Below, in pieces: positions 1 through 10,262 of a stretch of DNA of 64,000 nucleotides. The notes beneath the pieces were generated by a model. It made no database searches. It saw nothing but the letters and a program-made list of their open reading frames with translations, and had not been told where the DNA came from. The position numbers and the translations under genes are program-made. Position 1 is the first letter of the stretch; every line of letters starts with the position of its first letter. Origin of the DNA: Primula veris (lineage: Eukaryota > Streptophyta > Magnoliopsida > Ericales > Primulaceae); assembly GCA_963682055.1 (NCBI GenBank), contig OY821749.1, positions 28,961,631 to 29,025,630 of the forward strand, in the 5' to 3' direction.

Positions 1-1290
1 TGTATCATAAATTCATTTATATCTTGGTGGCATAAATTGCCAAAGGTGTGCAGATCACACTAGTTTACTATGCATCTATACAGACATGGTCGAAGAATTA
101 GCACACCAGCATTAAACTAGACTTTTAAATGATCATGCACTACTTGTCCGGTTTTTGCAGTTTGGGTTCTAATTGTGAATTTTGAATCCATTAATGTACA
201 AAAAAAATCGATTTGTACCGTTTGGTGTCTAAATTGTTAAATTTAACAGTAAGGTTTTACTATCCATTAAATCTGAAATTGTGTAAAAAGTGATGTTTTT
301 CTACAAAATTAAAAGAGAGAGGATGTGTTTTGGTATCATAAAATTCATTCCTACCTTGGTGACCATCAATTGCCATAGGTGTGCAGATCGCAAGCCGAGA
401 TCCTCTAGCCATGGTCTGTTATCCACTAAAATGAAAAGTCTTTTACTCTCCCGAGCTAGGAAAAGGCTACGATGAGATAGATACGACTGCAAATCCCTGC
501 AAAGCATGACCAGATGTAGATATTCCAGTTAATGGATTTAGAAGAGCAAACAAACGGATAACAGACAAGTAAATATTATTAAGCTAGCCTATTTTAATAG
601 TAGATACTTTTTCCTGTTTAGTTGAACAACTAGTGAAGCGCGACTGCTTAACCAAAACTGGTTCCAGTTTCTTCCAAAAATATAAGGCACAAATCCAGAG
701 TCACAAGTCTGACTTGAGGGAACATAATAGATCAAGGACCACAACATAATGATTCAGTTATATATACTCCATAAAGCGTGTATACAAATTGTTGTTAAGC
801 AAACACAACATCAGAAAGCATCCGTATTACTATTTGCCAAACGAGACTAGCTGGTTGATGGTTCCCCCAGACCACAGGCATGCAAATAAGATATTATATA
901 TATAAAAAAATCTCTTTATCTTAAACCCAAATTTGTGACAAAGTTACAGTATTCAAGTTTTATGACAAAATCTCAGAATCTCGAATATTCAGAATGGGAA
1001 CCAACTGCTACCTAATAGATTCCCATTATTCATCATTCCACTCTAAAACAAAAAATTGGTGTTGCAGTTCCAGAAAATACAAGAACTGGTATTTGGAGAA
1101 CCACAAAACATGTGCATCTAATTGTTGTTTTAGAACATAAAAGAATTCATACATTGACACGAGAAGTAATTATCAATCCCGTGAAGAAAAAAAACATTTT
1201 CTTGGGAGACTTAAGTTTTTACACACAAAATCGCAACAGAACAGGCACTAAAAATTGGATCAATTCAGTTAAATTTCATAAGAAAAAATC
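1..1290. other. Intergenic, no gene recognised
   Basis: AT-rich sequence with only short open frames, none resembling a protein family I know and none with convincing splice context. A TA run lies near 894-904. I see no RNA gene or mobile-element terminus here. Confidence 0.5.
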
Positions 1291-1299
1291 TCGAATGAA

Positions 1300-1870
1300 A
1301 GAAAATAAGTCAATTTTATGAAAGCATCTGTGCAGAAAAAAGAAGATATATACTCCATTATTAAACTCCAATCTTTCCTCAACAAAAAAAAAGGTGCCAG
1401 AAACAAGAGAAATGTAATCATTCCTACAAAACCCATGAAAATTTACTCACTCATTATAAAACTCTAAGCTTTCCTCAACAAACATCAATCAAAAAAATTG
1501 CCAGATCCAAGAGAACTTTTCCATCATTTAGACTCTTTCCTTATTGATATTACACTCTAATGTTCCCTTAACAAAATAATAATAAAAAAGTGCAAAAATC
1601 AAGAGAAATAACCATAATTCTTACAAAACCCATGAAAATATACTCCATCATAAAACTATAATCTTTCCACAACAACAACAAAAAACTGCCAGAAGCTAAA
1701 AAAAAAAATCATGATTACTCCAAAATCCACAAAAATAAATAACTTTAAAAGCCCAAAACTAATACACAAAGTAAAAGCATCAATGCAAAAAAGAAGAAGA
1801 TAAACACTCCTTCGTTATTAAACTCCAATTTTTCTTCAACAAAAAAAAATGCTACATCAGGATAAATATT
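1300..1870. repeat. Degenerate tandem array, about 4-5 units
   Basis: Units of roughly 120-170 bp recur in the same order: a segment like ACTCC-ATTATTAAACTC, then CTTTCCTCAACAAA, an A-rich run, TGCCAGAA or a variant, AAGAGAAAT, and CCTACAAAACCCATGAAAAT. Copies begin near 1350, 1447, 1550, 1645 and 1808. Divergence is high, so this is an old array. It has no coding potential. Confidence 0.5.
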
Positions 1871-2009
1871 CATTATTCCAATAAAACAGAAATCAAAAAA
1901 CAAATAAATTAAAAAAATCACAAAAATAATTACCCAATTTGCAAACTTGTCAATGGATAAACACACCGGAAATTATCTTTCTCCATGTAAATTCTTGTCC
2001 AAACTCACC

Positions 2010-2385
2010 ATTAATATCTGCTTAATTCAACATATAAACACACCGATTGCATAATTGGAATTAGAATCCTAAAGAGTTATTTTACAATCCAATCGGTTTT
2101 TTTTTAAAACTTAAAATTCGACCAGTGGTGGAATATACATATATAAATTGCTTAATTGAACATTAAAACACACACACCAATTGCAGAAATAGAATTAGAA
2201 TCTTAAAGGGTTGTTTTAAAATCCAATTGGTTTTTTTTTTTAAAACTTAAATCAATGGGGGAATGTATATATGTATAAATATAGAACATTTAAACACACC
2301 AATTGCAGAAATAGAATTATACTCCTTAAGGGTTGTTTTAAAATCCAAATGGGTCTTTTATAAAACTTAAAATTCAATTATATAT
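2010..2385. repeat. Three-copy tandem repeat, unit about 125-135 bp
   Basis: Three successive copies carry the ordered blocks AAACACACCRATTGCA, AGAATTAGAAT or a variant, TTAAAGGGTTGTTTTA, AATCCAATTGG, a T-run and AAAACTTAAA. They start near 2026, 2157 and 2286. The copies are moderately diverged. I see no termini that would make this a transposon. Confidence 0.6.
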
Positions 2386-2386
2386 G

Positions 2387-2419
<33 letters not shown>

Positions 2420-2646
2420 GAAGGAATCACCGCTGAAGTACATAACAGAAAGGTGACACGTGGCGGGAGATGATTGGAAGGAACACGCGGCGTGATAGGA
2501 ACAAGCCAACACAGATATATAAATATATATATATATAGATATAGGTAGATAGATAGATATAGGATGTATATATATATATAGAGAGAGAGATGACGTGTGA
2601 AGGGGGAGTTTTTTTTACATACTCTAAATGCTGTAAACTATAAGGG
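2386..2646. other. TA/GA microsatellites around a G-box
   Basis: Compound (TA)n(GA)n tracts lie at about 2380-2420 and 2568-2592. Between them is GACACGTGGC (near 2455), which contains the CACGTG G-box/ABRE core, and a GATA-type run near 2540-2562. This looks like a plant promoter or 5' UTR, but I found no associated coding exon within 2 kb on either side. Confidence 0.4.
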
Positions 2647-3100
2647 AGTGCTGCGAAATTAATTGTTTTTTTTTTTTTTTTTTTAGCTTTATGTTATTTC
2701 ATTTTAATATATCAAAAAAAAATTGTTCAATTTTACTCAAAAACTTTTCTAATTTTATCCAAAAAAAACTCTAACCATCGATCATCAAATTCTTTCGTAT
2801 ATCAAATTAATATATTTTTTTATCAAATCAATATCACTCTACCACTACAATTATCCCTAATTTTAACAAAAAAAAAACCAATTATCCGGAGTGATAATTG
2901 TAGTGGCAGAGTGATGTTGATTTGATAAAAAAATATATTAATTTGATATACGAAGTAATTTGATGATCGATGGTTAGAGTTTTTTTTTGGATAAAATTGA
3001 AAAGTTTTTGAGTAAAATTGAACAATTTTTTTGATATATTAAAATGAAATAACATAACAAACAAAGTGAAAAAAAATAAAATAATTAATTTCACAGCACT
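2647..3100. mobile_element. Foldback MITE, near-perfect 454-bp palindrome
   Basis: The left end reads AGTGCTGCGAAATTAATT and the reverse complement of the right end reads AGTGCTGTGAAATTAATT. The two arms stay complementary almost to a small A-rich centre near 2870-2885, including ATCGATCATC/GATGATCGAT and the ATATTAATTTGATA blocks. I could not define a target-site duplication, so the superfamily is unassigned. An RNA copy would be a very long hairpin. Confidence 0.8.
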
Positions 3101-3472
3101 ATTCAGAGAAGAAGACAAAAGAAAAAAAAATAAAAAAATCAGCGGATCTCAAATCCCATGTCTGGTTTTCAGTATTTAGACCATGTAAAAAAGAATTCCC
3201 CGCTAGAAAGAGGACAAGATGGAGCACGCCTTCTCTCTGTCTTTCTAAATATCCGTGTCGTGTTCTGTAACAAAATATTGAATGAATACATTCAATTTTT
3301 TGCATTTATTTGCACATGATAGTTGTATCACAATATCTGATTTTTTAGTTTGGGGGTAAATATTTGGTAAATTAATTAGGGGTGAGTGTGGTTTATCACT
3401 TAAAAATAAAATTAAATTTGATTAATATTTAAATTTAGGTGGCATTAGTTTTCTATATTTATATTTGGCTTT
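3101..3472. other. Intergenic, nothing recognised
   Basis: No open frame or repeat that I can assign; AT-rich spacer between two transposon-like segments. Confidence 0.4.
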
Positions 3473-3482
3473 TTAGTGCGTT

Positions 3483-4374
3483 CATTGACGGAGGCAGAAC
3501 TTTAAACTAGTGGGGTCAGAATATTGACAAAATAAAAAAAGTTAAAATTAATAAAAACAAAACTGCAAAATGTCAAACATTGTTACTTAATTTACAATCG
3601 ATCCATACGGTCACTCATATATTGAAAGCGGTGCATAGTATAATCGTTTAACAAACTTTCAAATATATACTTTTCAGTATAAACTATTAAATTATATAAA
3701 AAACATTGAATTTAACTAGTTAAGTAAGTTACAAAGTGAAACAACAATTTTATTCGAAATAAACTAAAAAGGTCAAACAATAAGTTTATCCAACTTAATT
3801 TATACGTGTAAATAACAAGCTATACATTCTGTAAATAACCTACTAAACAACTAATTTAAAAGGCACAATTGATTTATACATGTTCCATTAAGAATTTATC
3901 TTAATAAAAAACTAACTAAAATTTCATCAAATTTATATAGTACCTAGCATTTTCTAATAAAAATCTATTAAAAAGTACTATAACTTTAAGTAATTAACAA
4001 TTGTTAAGCAAATAATAATAGAATCAATAAAGTACGGTAGATTATTAATTTTACAAACTAGTTGAGTAGTTATGATGAAAAAGAAAGACTAAAAAAAAGA
4101 AAAAAATAATTGTGACTCCAACTTAACTTGTGTTGGTAATAACATGTATGATTGGTTATCGTATAGGGTATTGACTTTGAGGTTTGTTAGTGTTTTAAAG
4201 TCATCAATTATATATAGATAGAATTTTGACTATGTATAATACAAACTCTCTATTTAAATGAAATGCTAATTTTATAATTAACTTAACAACCATGAGTATT
4301 TTGGTAAATTTTATATAAAAGTCAGGGGGGTCAAGAGGTCAGTTGAACCCCCTGCCCCATTGCAGTTCCGCCAG
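3483..4374. mobile_element. Probable non-autonomous DNA transposon (MULE-like)
   Basis: Approximate terminal inverted repeats: the left end reads CATTGACGGAGGCAGAAC and the right end, reverse complemented, starts CTGGCGGAACTGCAATGGGG. Next to each is a GGGGTC/GACCCC-rich block. The unit is bracketed by TTAGTGCGTT (3473-3482) and TTAGTGTGTT (4375-4384), a 10-bp near-identical duplication that fits the 9-11 bp size typical of Mutator-like elements. The interior is AT-rich with no transposase. The GGAGGCAGAACT...GGGGTCA edge is a familiar dispersed repeat type in dicots. The TIRs are imperfect, so the superfamily call is tentative. Confidence 0.5.
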
Positions 4375-4384
4375 TTAGTGTGTT

Positions 4385-5505
4385 GTACAATTTATTTTTA
4401 ATTTATCAAATTCTAATTTGTTGAAAATAGAAAAAATAAATTAGTTATTGAAAAACATATGTAACCATCCATTTTATAATTTAATGGCGATTAAGCTGAC
4501 TGTACCATAGACAGTCAAATAATCTGACTATTCCAAATAGTCACTCAGGACTTACTGTATGAGACACTGATAATTGATAATTCAATTACAAATATTTGAA
4601 AGATTTAATCAAATAGTTTGAATGTTGAAGTGTACGATTAAGTTTTAGAAAAGTTGTGTTTATCCAATTTAGAACATATGGTATTTTTGTGAGTCAAATT
4701 TGCATGTATCTACATATTATTAATACGAGAGTATGATTTACGAGCTTGTTAAATCTAAAAATAACATTCACGTGTGATAAACAACCGACATAAATCAATA
4801 AATGAATTTTATCATGTGTTTAAACAAAATCTTATTGAAATTAAACTTTGTGATTACACGGTAACACCCTTGAAACCGAATTTATAGATGTCTTTTAAGG
4901 ATTTTAAGGATAAATACGTAATTGATTCATGATCGTTACATAAAAAAAAGGATAAATAAGGTTAAATATCAATACAACATGTCGTTATTCCTCCCCATCT
5001 TTGTTTTCAATTGGTCGGCATAGATGATCTACATTGGTTTCCGTCCCATCGTATCCTGTGTCTCTCTTTTGACAATTCACTCTCTCTCATCTTCTCACAT
5101 ATGCAATCCGCTATCGTCATTTCATGCGGCCACAACCGAGCCGCAATAAACCACCGTCGTTAATAAACTCTTTGATCATGACTCGATAGATATTTGGTCA
5201 AGTCACCACCCACGAAACACAAATTTTTTCTATCTTGTGTCATCACAATCTTAATCGCTCTGCGGGAATCAATATCACCCAACACATTTTAATTCGTTAG
5301 ATACTTATACATCTTATAGTTGAGTATGTATTTAATTATATATATGGATGAATCTGCATGTGAAACATAAAAATTGAAAAAAAACATGTCCAAATAGTTT
5401 ACCAAAATATATGAAAGATTATCAACTTGTTTTTCCGTTAAATAGTTGTTCAAATTATATATTGATGAAATTCTCCCATTATTTCACCGGTAATCGTAAC
5501 TAAGG
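4385..5505. other. Intergenic, nothing recognised
   Basis: No open frame resembling a known protein. A short less AT-rich stretch at 4980-5290 (CT-rich, with GCCGC motifs) looks different from its surroundings and could be an old element or gene remnant, but I cannot name it. Confidence 0.35.
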
Positions 5506-5507
5506 CT

Positions 5508-5655
5508 GAGTTCGGTCCGGTCCGGTTTTTGACAAAACTGAAACCGAAATCGAGCATATTTTTCGGTTCGGTTTCGGTCTTTCAGTTTCGGTCTCTTTTG
5601 GTTTTTTTCGGTTCGGTTATTGATTCGGTTCGGTTTTTCCGGTTTTTCACCCGCC
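5508..5655. repeat. Degenerate (TTCGGT)n tract
   Basis: About 150 bp built from variants of TTCGGTTCGGTTTCGGT, with a CGG in nearly every repeat. The same type of tract, in opposite orientation (AACCGA/AAACCG), lies at about 36722-36805. The open reading frame across it is a repeat artefact. Confidence 0.7.
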
Positions 5656-5659
5656 CTAA

Positions 5660-8490
5660 TTGTAACAATAAGTAGTCCATACACGGTAAGGAATACGAGT
5701 GTTTGTGTTAATTTAGATAGGGGAATTTTGATAAAACGGAGGTTATGCAATTTCCGTCTCCAATCTAATTTGTATATTAAAAAAGTCCCTTAGTCAATAT
5801 CATAACTATGAAATTAGATCTGAATACTAGTATTTATATCATGAGTATATATTTCAATTACTTATATTTAACAAGAAAATACACTAAAACTACAATAATG
5901 CGTGTTTTTTAAAATTTATGGCAAACTTTTCTGACCTATATAAAGTAAATTTTCTCATATGGACCATGCAGCAGGGTGGAGCCAACATGCCATGCAGGGT
6001 CACAGAATCCCTCTCAAATTATGACAATTATATCCCTACTTTGTATAATTATACTACTATTATTTATTTATTCGAACAAGTCTTATGAATCATTCAAACA
6101 ATTATTTATAAAAAATTATTCATAGTTTAAAACAATATTACACATTAAGTAAAGAGAAGAAATAAAAGAAAACATTTGAAATTTTAAAAGTAGTGTAACT
6201 GCTCGTATCCGTTCTCTATATATTTTCATTATCTTTATTTTATAACTTTTATTTGTTTTACTTAATTATCTTTCTCACATGTATAATCCTCATTTTTATT
6301 CTATTTTGATTTTAAATATTTATTAATTTTATTTATTCTTCAAATTAATACTATATATGGAGTTGTTATTGTTTTTTTTTATATATATATTTTTATAATG
6401 TTGCATAAATTCACTCGTTTTATCACGTATCGCGTCGGCAGATTTGCTGGTTTAGTATATGTAAAGACAAATGTTAGATCTTGATTTTTTAGTAGTTAGT
6501 TTGGTGTAAACCTATGATATCTGATTGTGAGATTATATTAAGAGAACTGCAATAAAAAAAACCTTAATTTCAATGCCACATTTAGTGAATCCCTATATTT
6601 TTTTAAGTTCAATAGCATTAGACACCAAACTTGAAGAAAATAACATATAGGTCTATTTTATTTCAAGCCAACCATATAATTAAATTGTCTTAAATTGTGA
6701 GTAGTAAAATTTTCACTTCCATATTAATTAATGCAGTATTTTTTTTTGAACAGGTGGTTAACATAAATTTGAATTATCTTATATTGGTTTTCCGAAACCT
6801 TTTCCACGATCAAATTTTTATCAATATTATTGTAACAAATGTTGATGGACTCCTACTTTGATCTTGACTTTAAAATTTTATTTCTTGTTTATTTGTAAAC
6901 AACAATCGTAACCGCACTCGTACAAATTTATGGTTCCGTCGCTGCCATGCAGCACGAGAATTGTACGTATATTCTTATAACATTCGTAATTTTAGGTCAT
7001 TAAAACCATTGAGCGGATTAAAATTGGATGATACGGAAAATAAACGTTACGCCTCTACGTAAATGTAGTACAAGCTACTAAGCCAGTACTATATAGACTA
7101 GCAAAAGACTACTTGTCTCTAGTAATTAATAAGAGGTAATTAATGAAAGTATAAATTCAGACCTCAACATTTGCAATAAAATAAATATTTGTTGACGAAA
7201 ATGGTAAACACTACACTGCACTAGTACCAGCTATACTCGAACTCAGCCTCTTTGGATCAGTTCCAAAACTCATATTCAGAATTTTGTAGTCCCAAAACTT
7301 ACCAAGTAAATTAGTAATTTACTCCTCAAACTAATCCATTATGAATTATAATGTAATTTTACTAATTTAATTAGTTGCCAAAAATCTATTTTTAGGGGTA
7401 ATAAGCCAATAATTTATCTTTGGCATTCCTTACTTTTGGATCTAAAGCTCGTTAACTATCTTTTTTACTTCTGTTACGTACTTTTTTGAAACCTAGCTAT
7501 AATTGTCTGTCCTTGTAACTAGAATGGTCACTGTAAAGTTAATGAAATGTTATACTCATGATCAGAAATTTGTCATAGCTAGCCATTAAAACGTTGTTAA
7601 AAGTTGAGGTGAATGCGCTACTCAAGTCTCTCTCAGTTATATACGTACTCAATGCCATGCTGATTAGAAAATAAAATAAAAATGTTTGCTCAGCCATATC
7701 TTCCATATTTTTCCATTTACGAAATAGCATGCATGGTTTATATTCTGGAACTTTTTCCGTGTGACAAACTGACAATGACAAGACGAAATGTTGTACTGTA
7801 GTATATTTATTTTGTACATATTTTTCCAAAGACGAAAAAATAAAGATTGAATCTAGCTAATACTATTGTCAATAAGTTTTGAAACGGAGTTAATTGTTCT
7901 GCTCTAGTACTCTATACTGAGTCACTGACGTACTTCTCCTGTATGGTGCCCAATTTGTAACTCTAAATTGCTGTTATATATACCCTTATCGTAACAGGTA
8001 TGATACACTTGTCCGTACCCTTGGATGCCCACTTACTTGCTGTTAAAATGATGAAAGATAACGAGGACCTACCTATTTTTTTTGGACGTATTTGTGTGCA
8101 TCTCACCATGGTAGTAGCTAGGCCAACTAGATTCGATGAAAATCATTGTATAAATCAAAATATAGCCAACGAGTAATGATATGGTAATTAATAATAGAGG
8201 AAAACCGTGTTATAGCGTAAGCCACAACTGTCCCCGAACTAGATAAGAAAATGAGTCGATGCCCCTCAATGGTGATAGATTTGAAGATCGATCTTTGTTC
8301 TCTCAAACTCGGCTCGCACATGGCAAGATGCCGTGTATTCCTATTCCAATTTCGAGACGTCCCTCTCTCTTAGCAATCTCATCGTTTTCTCTTCTTATGT
8401 GTTTACATCAACGAATGATGTGATGGCTTATGACCTAGTTGTCAACATATTATATTATGTTAATCCAATTGTAAAAGTGAATTATAGCAC
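5660..8490. other. Intergenic, nothing recognised
   Basis: Very AT-rich. The longest open frames are under 100 codons and look random: no domain motif, no splice-supported continuation. A T-rich/TA-rich stretch spans about 6230-6400. Confidence 0.4.
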
Positions 8491-8499
8491 TATACATAT

Positions 8500-9300
8500 A
8501 TGCCTCGTTTGATTACGAGACTAATGGTTCTGGAACTACATGTCCATTGTGATTAAAGTATCATTACAAAAGATGAGTGTATTATTAATCCATACTAATA
8601 ATTTAGTACCGTGTTTGTTTGGCCAACTTTTATCATCAAACTATTTTATGTTAATTTATCAACTTACCCATTTCAAATATAAAAAAAAAAATGGGTCTAT
8701 ATGTCATTTGATTATTTAGGAAAAATACCATTGCTCGTAACGAAGGACAAATGTAATATAATAAAATAAAGTATTGTAATAGTCTAGAGTATGAGATAAA
8801 AAATAACCAAATAATAATTATTATATATGGACATAATATATTAATAGGTGAGAATGTGTGATATCAATTCATGAGGTCATATTTGACTTTTGCTATATTG
8901 TCCCGTCTTTCATTTTCTAATACCACCATACGATGATATTATAAAAAAACCGCTTTAACATCATTTGTAGTATAACCTTCGTTATTAATGTCACTCCACT
9001 ACAAAATAATGTTTAATTTAGTTAGAGTCAAAAAATATCACAAGTCTGTCGCTAATTTAAAAAGTTGTCACAAATCTGTCGCAAATTGACTAAACTGTCA
9101 CAAAACCGTCACAAAAACCGTCGCTAATAAGATCGTAACAAAAAATACCGTCACTAATCCGTCGTTATTTGGGTATTTTTTTTATTTTTTTTTTATTGCT
9201 CCAATGGTAACAACCAAACAAACTAACAAAGTATATGTTGGGAGACCATATTTTCTAATGGAATCTCATTGCCAAACAAGTTAAACAAACAAGGTCATGC
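8500..9300. mobile_element. Possible hAT-like MITE region with a nested CACTA-type end
   Basis: At 8997 CACTACAAAA matches the conserved terminus of CACTA (En/Spm) elements. It is followed to about 9170 by many short subterminal motifs of the type GTCGCTAAT, GTCACAAA and CCGTCAC, as expected of CACTA subterminal regions. No opposite TAGTG end was found, so this piece is truncated. It lies between GTGTTTGTTTGGCC (near 8610) and GCCAAACAAGTTAAACAAACAAGG (near 9271; inverted relationship), a pattern seen in hAT-derived MITEs. Outer boundaries are not defined. Confidence 0.35.
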
Positions 9301-10262
9301 ATGCTACATAAATGTTCAGAGCGCACAATTATTTTCATCTTCATAGGATATTAGGATGGCTAACTAAAATATCGATATGCCACATATATATTGTATTTCT
9401 ACTAAAACAAGTTGTTAACTTCCTCAAAAAACTTAAATTCCCCTCTTTTTGAATAATGCATAAACTACGAGGACTGTCATGTGTACTTAATGCCAAATAT
9501 ACTCCGGGTCCCAGCATTTACCCAAGCTAAAATGTGATTAAGCAGGTCTCGATAATTTAATTTAATTTTTTTTGATTAAATAGTGAGAGTACAAATATTA
9601 TACCCTATTCTCTATCTCTTTCGTGTCTCTTTGTTTATTTTCTCTCAAATTTTAAATTTTCACAATTTATATCGCAAATTTATAAACTTTTATATTATAT
9701 TGTATTCAAATTTTAAAACATTTGAACATAATATTGTTTTAGACAATTTTTTTAATATTCAATGTTTAATTTACACTAATTTATACATTTATTCCAAAAT
9801 AAATTTTGTGTGGATTATCTTTTAAAAATAATTATTGAAATGTATTTATACATGTATTATAATAATTGTATAAAAAATTTTAAGTTTTTTAAAAGGTTTT
9901 TTTAATCAAATAATCAAATAAACACGAAAATAGATATAAAAATACAATAGAATATTTGTACTCCATACTACATCATATAATTAGAGAGGAATTGAAGAGG
10001 TGTCATTACATAATAGAACTTAGACATGGTTACATGACAAGTAGACTGCTACAATTGCCATGTGTCATCCCAGGGGCTCTTTTAAGTACCCACCTTTTCT
10101 CCATTTCTCTTGGCATAAATCTATTTTTGTTCCAAATTCAAGTATAATAAAAAGGTTCGTTTTTTTTTTTTGAAATAAAAATAAAAAGGTTCGTTTCTTA
10201 CAACCAATTTTTTTGTTAAAGGCTGCAAAAAAAATAAGTTTTAAGATTTCCTATCTTTAGGA
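9301..10262. other. Upstream region of the RCI2-like gene
   Basis: AT-rich with no coding exon seen. The last 200 bp (about 10060-10262) are less AT-rich and probably hold the core promoter and 5' UTR of the proteolipid gene. A short duplicated AATAAAAAGGTTCGTTT occurs twice, near 10145 and 10180. I could not fix a TATA box with confidence. Confidence 0.4.
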
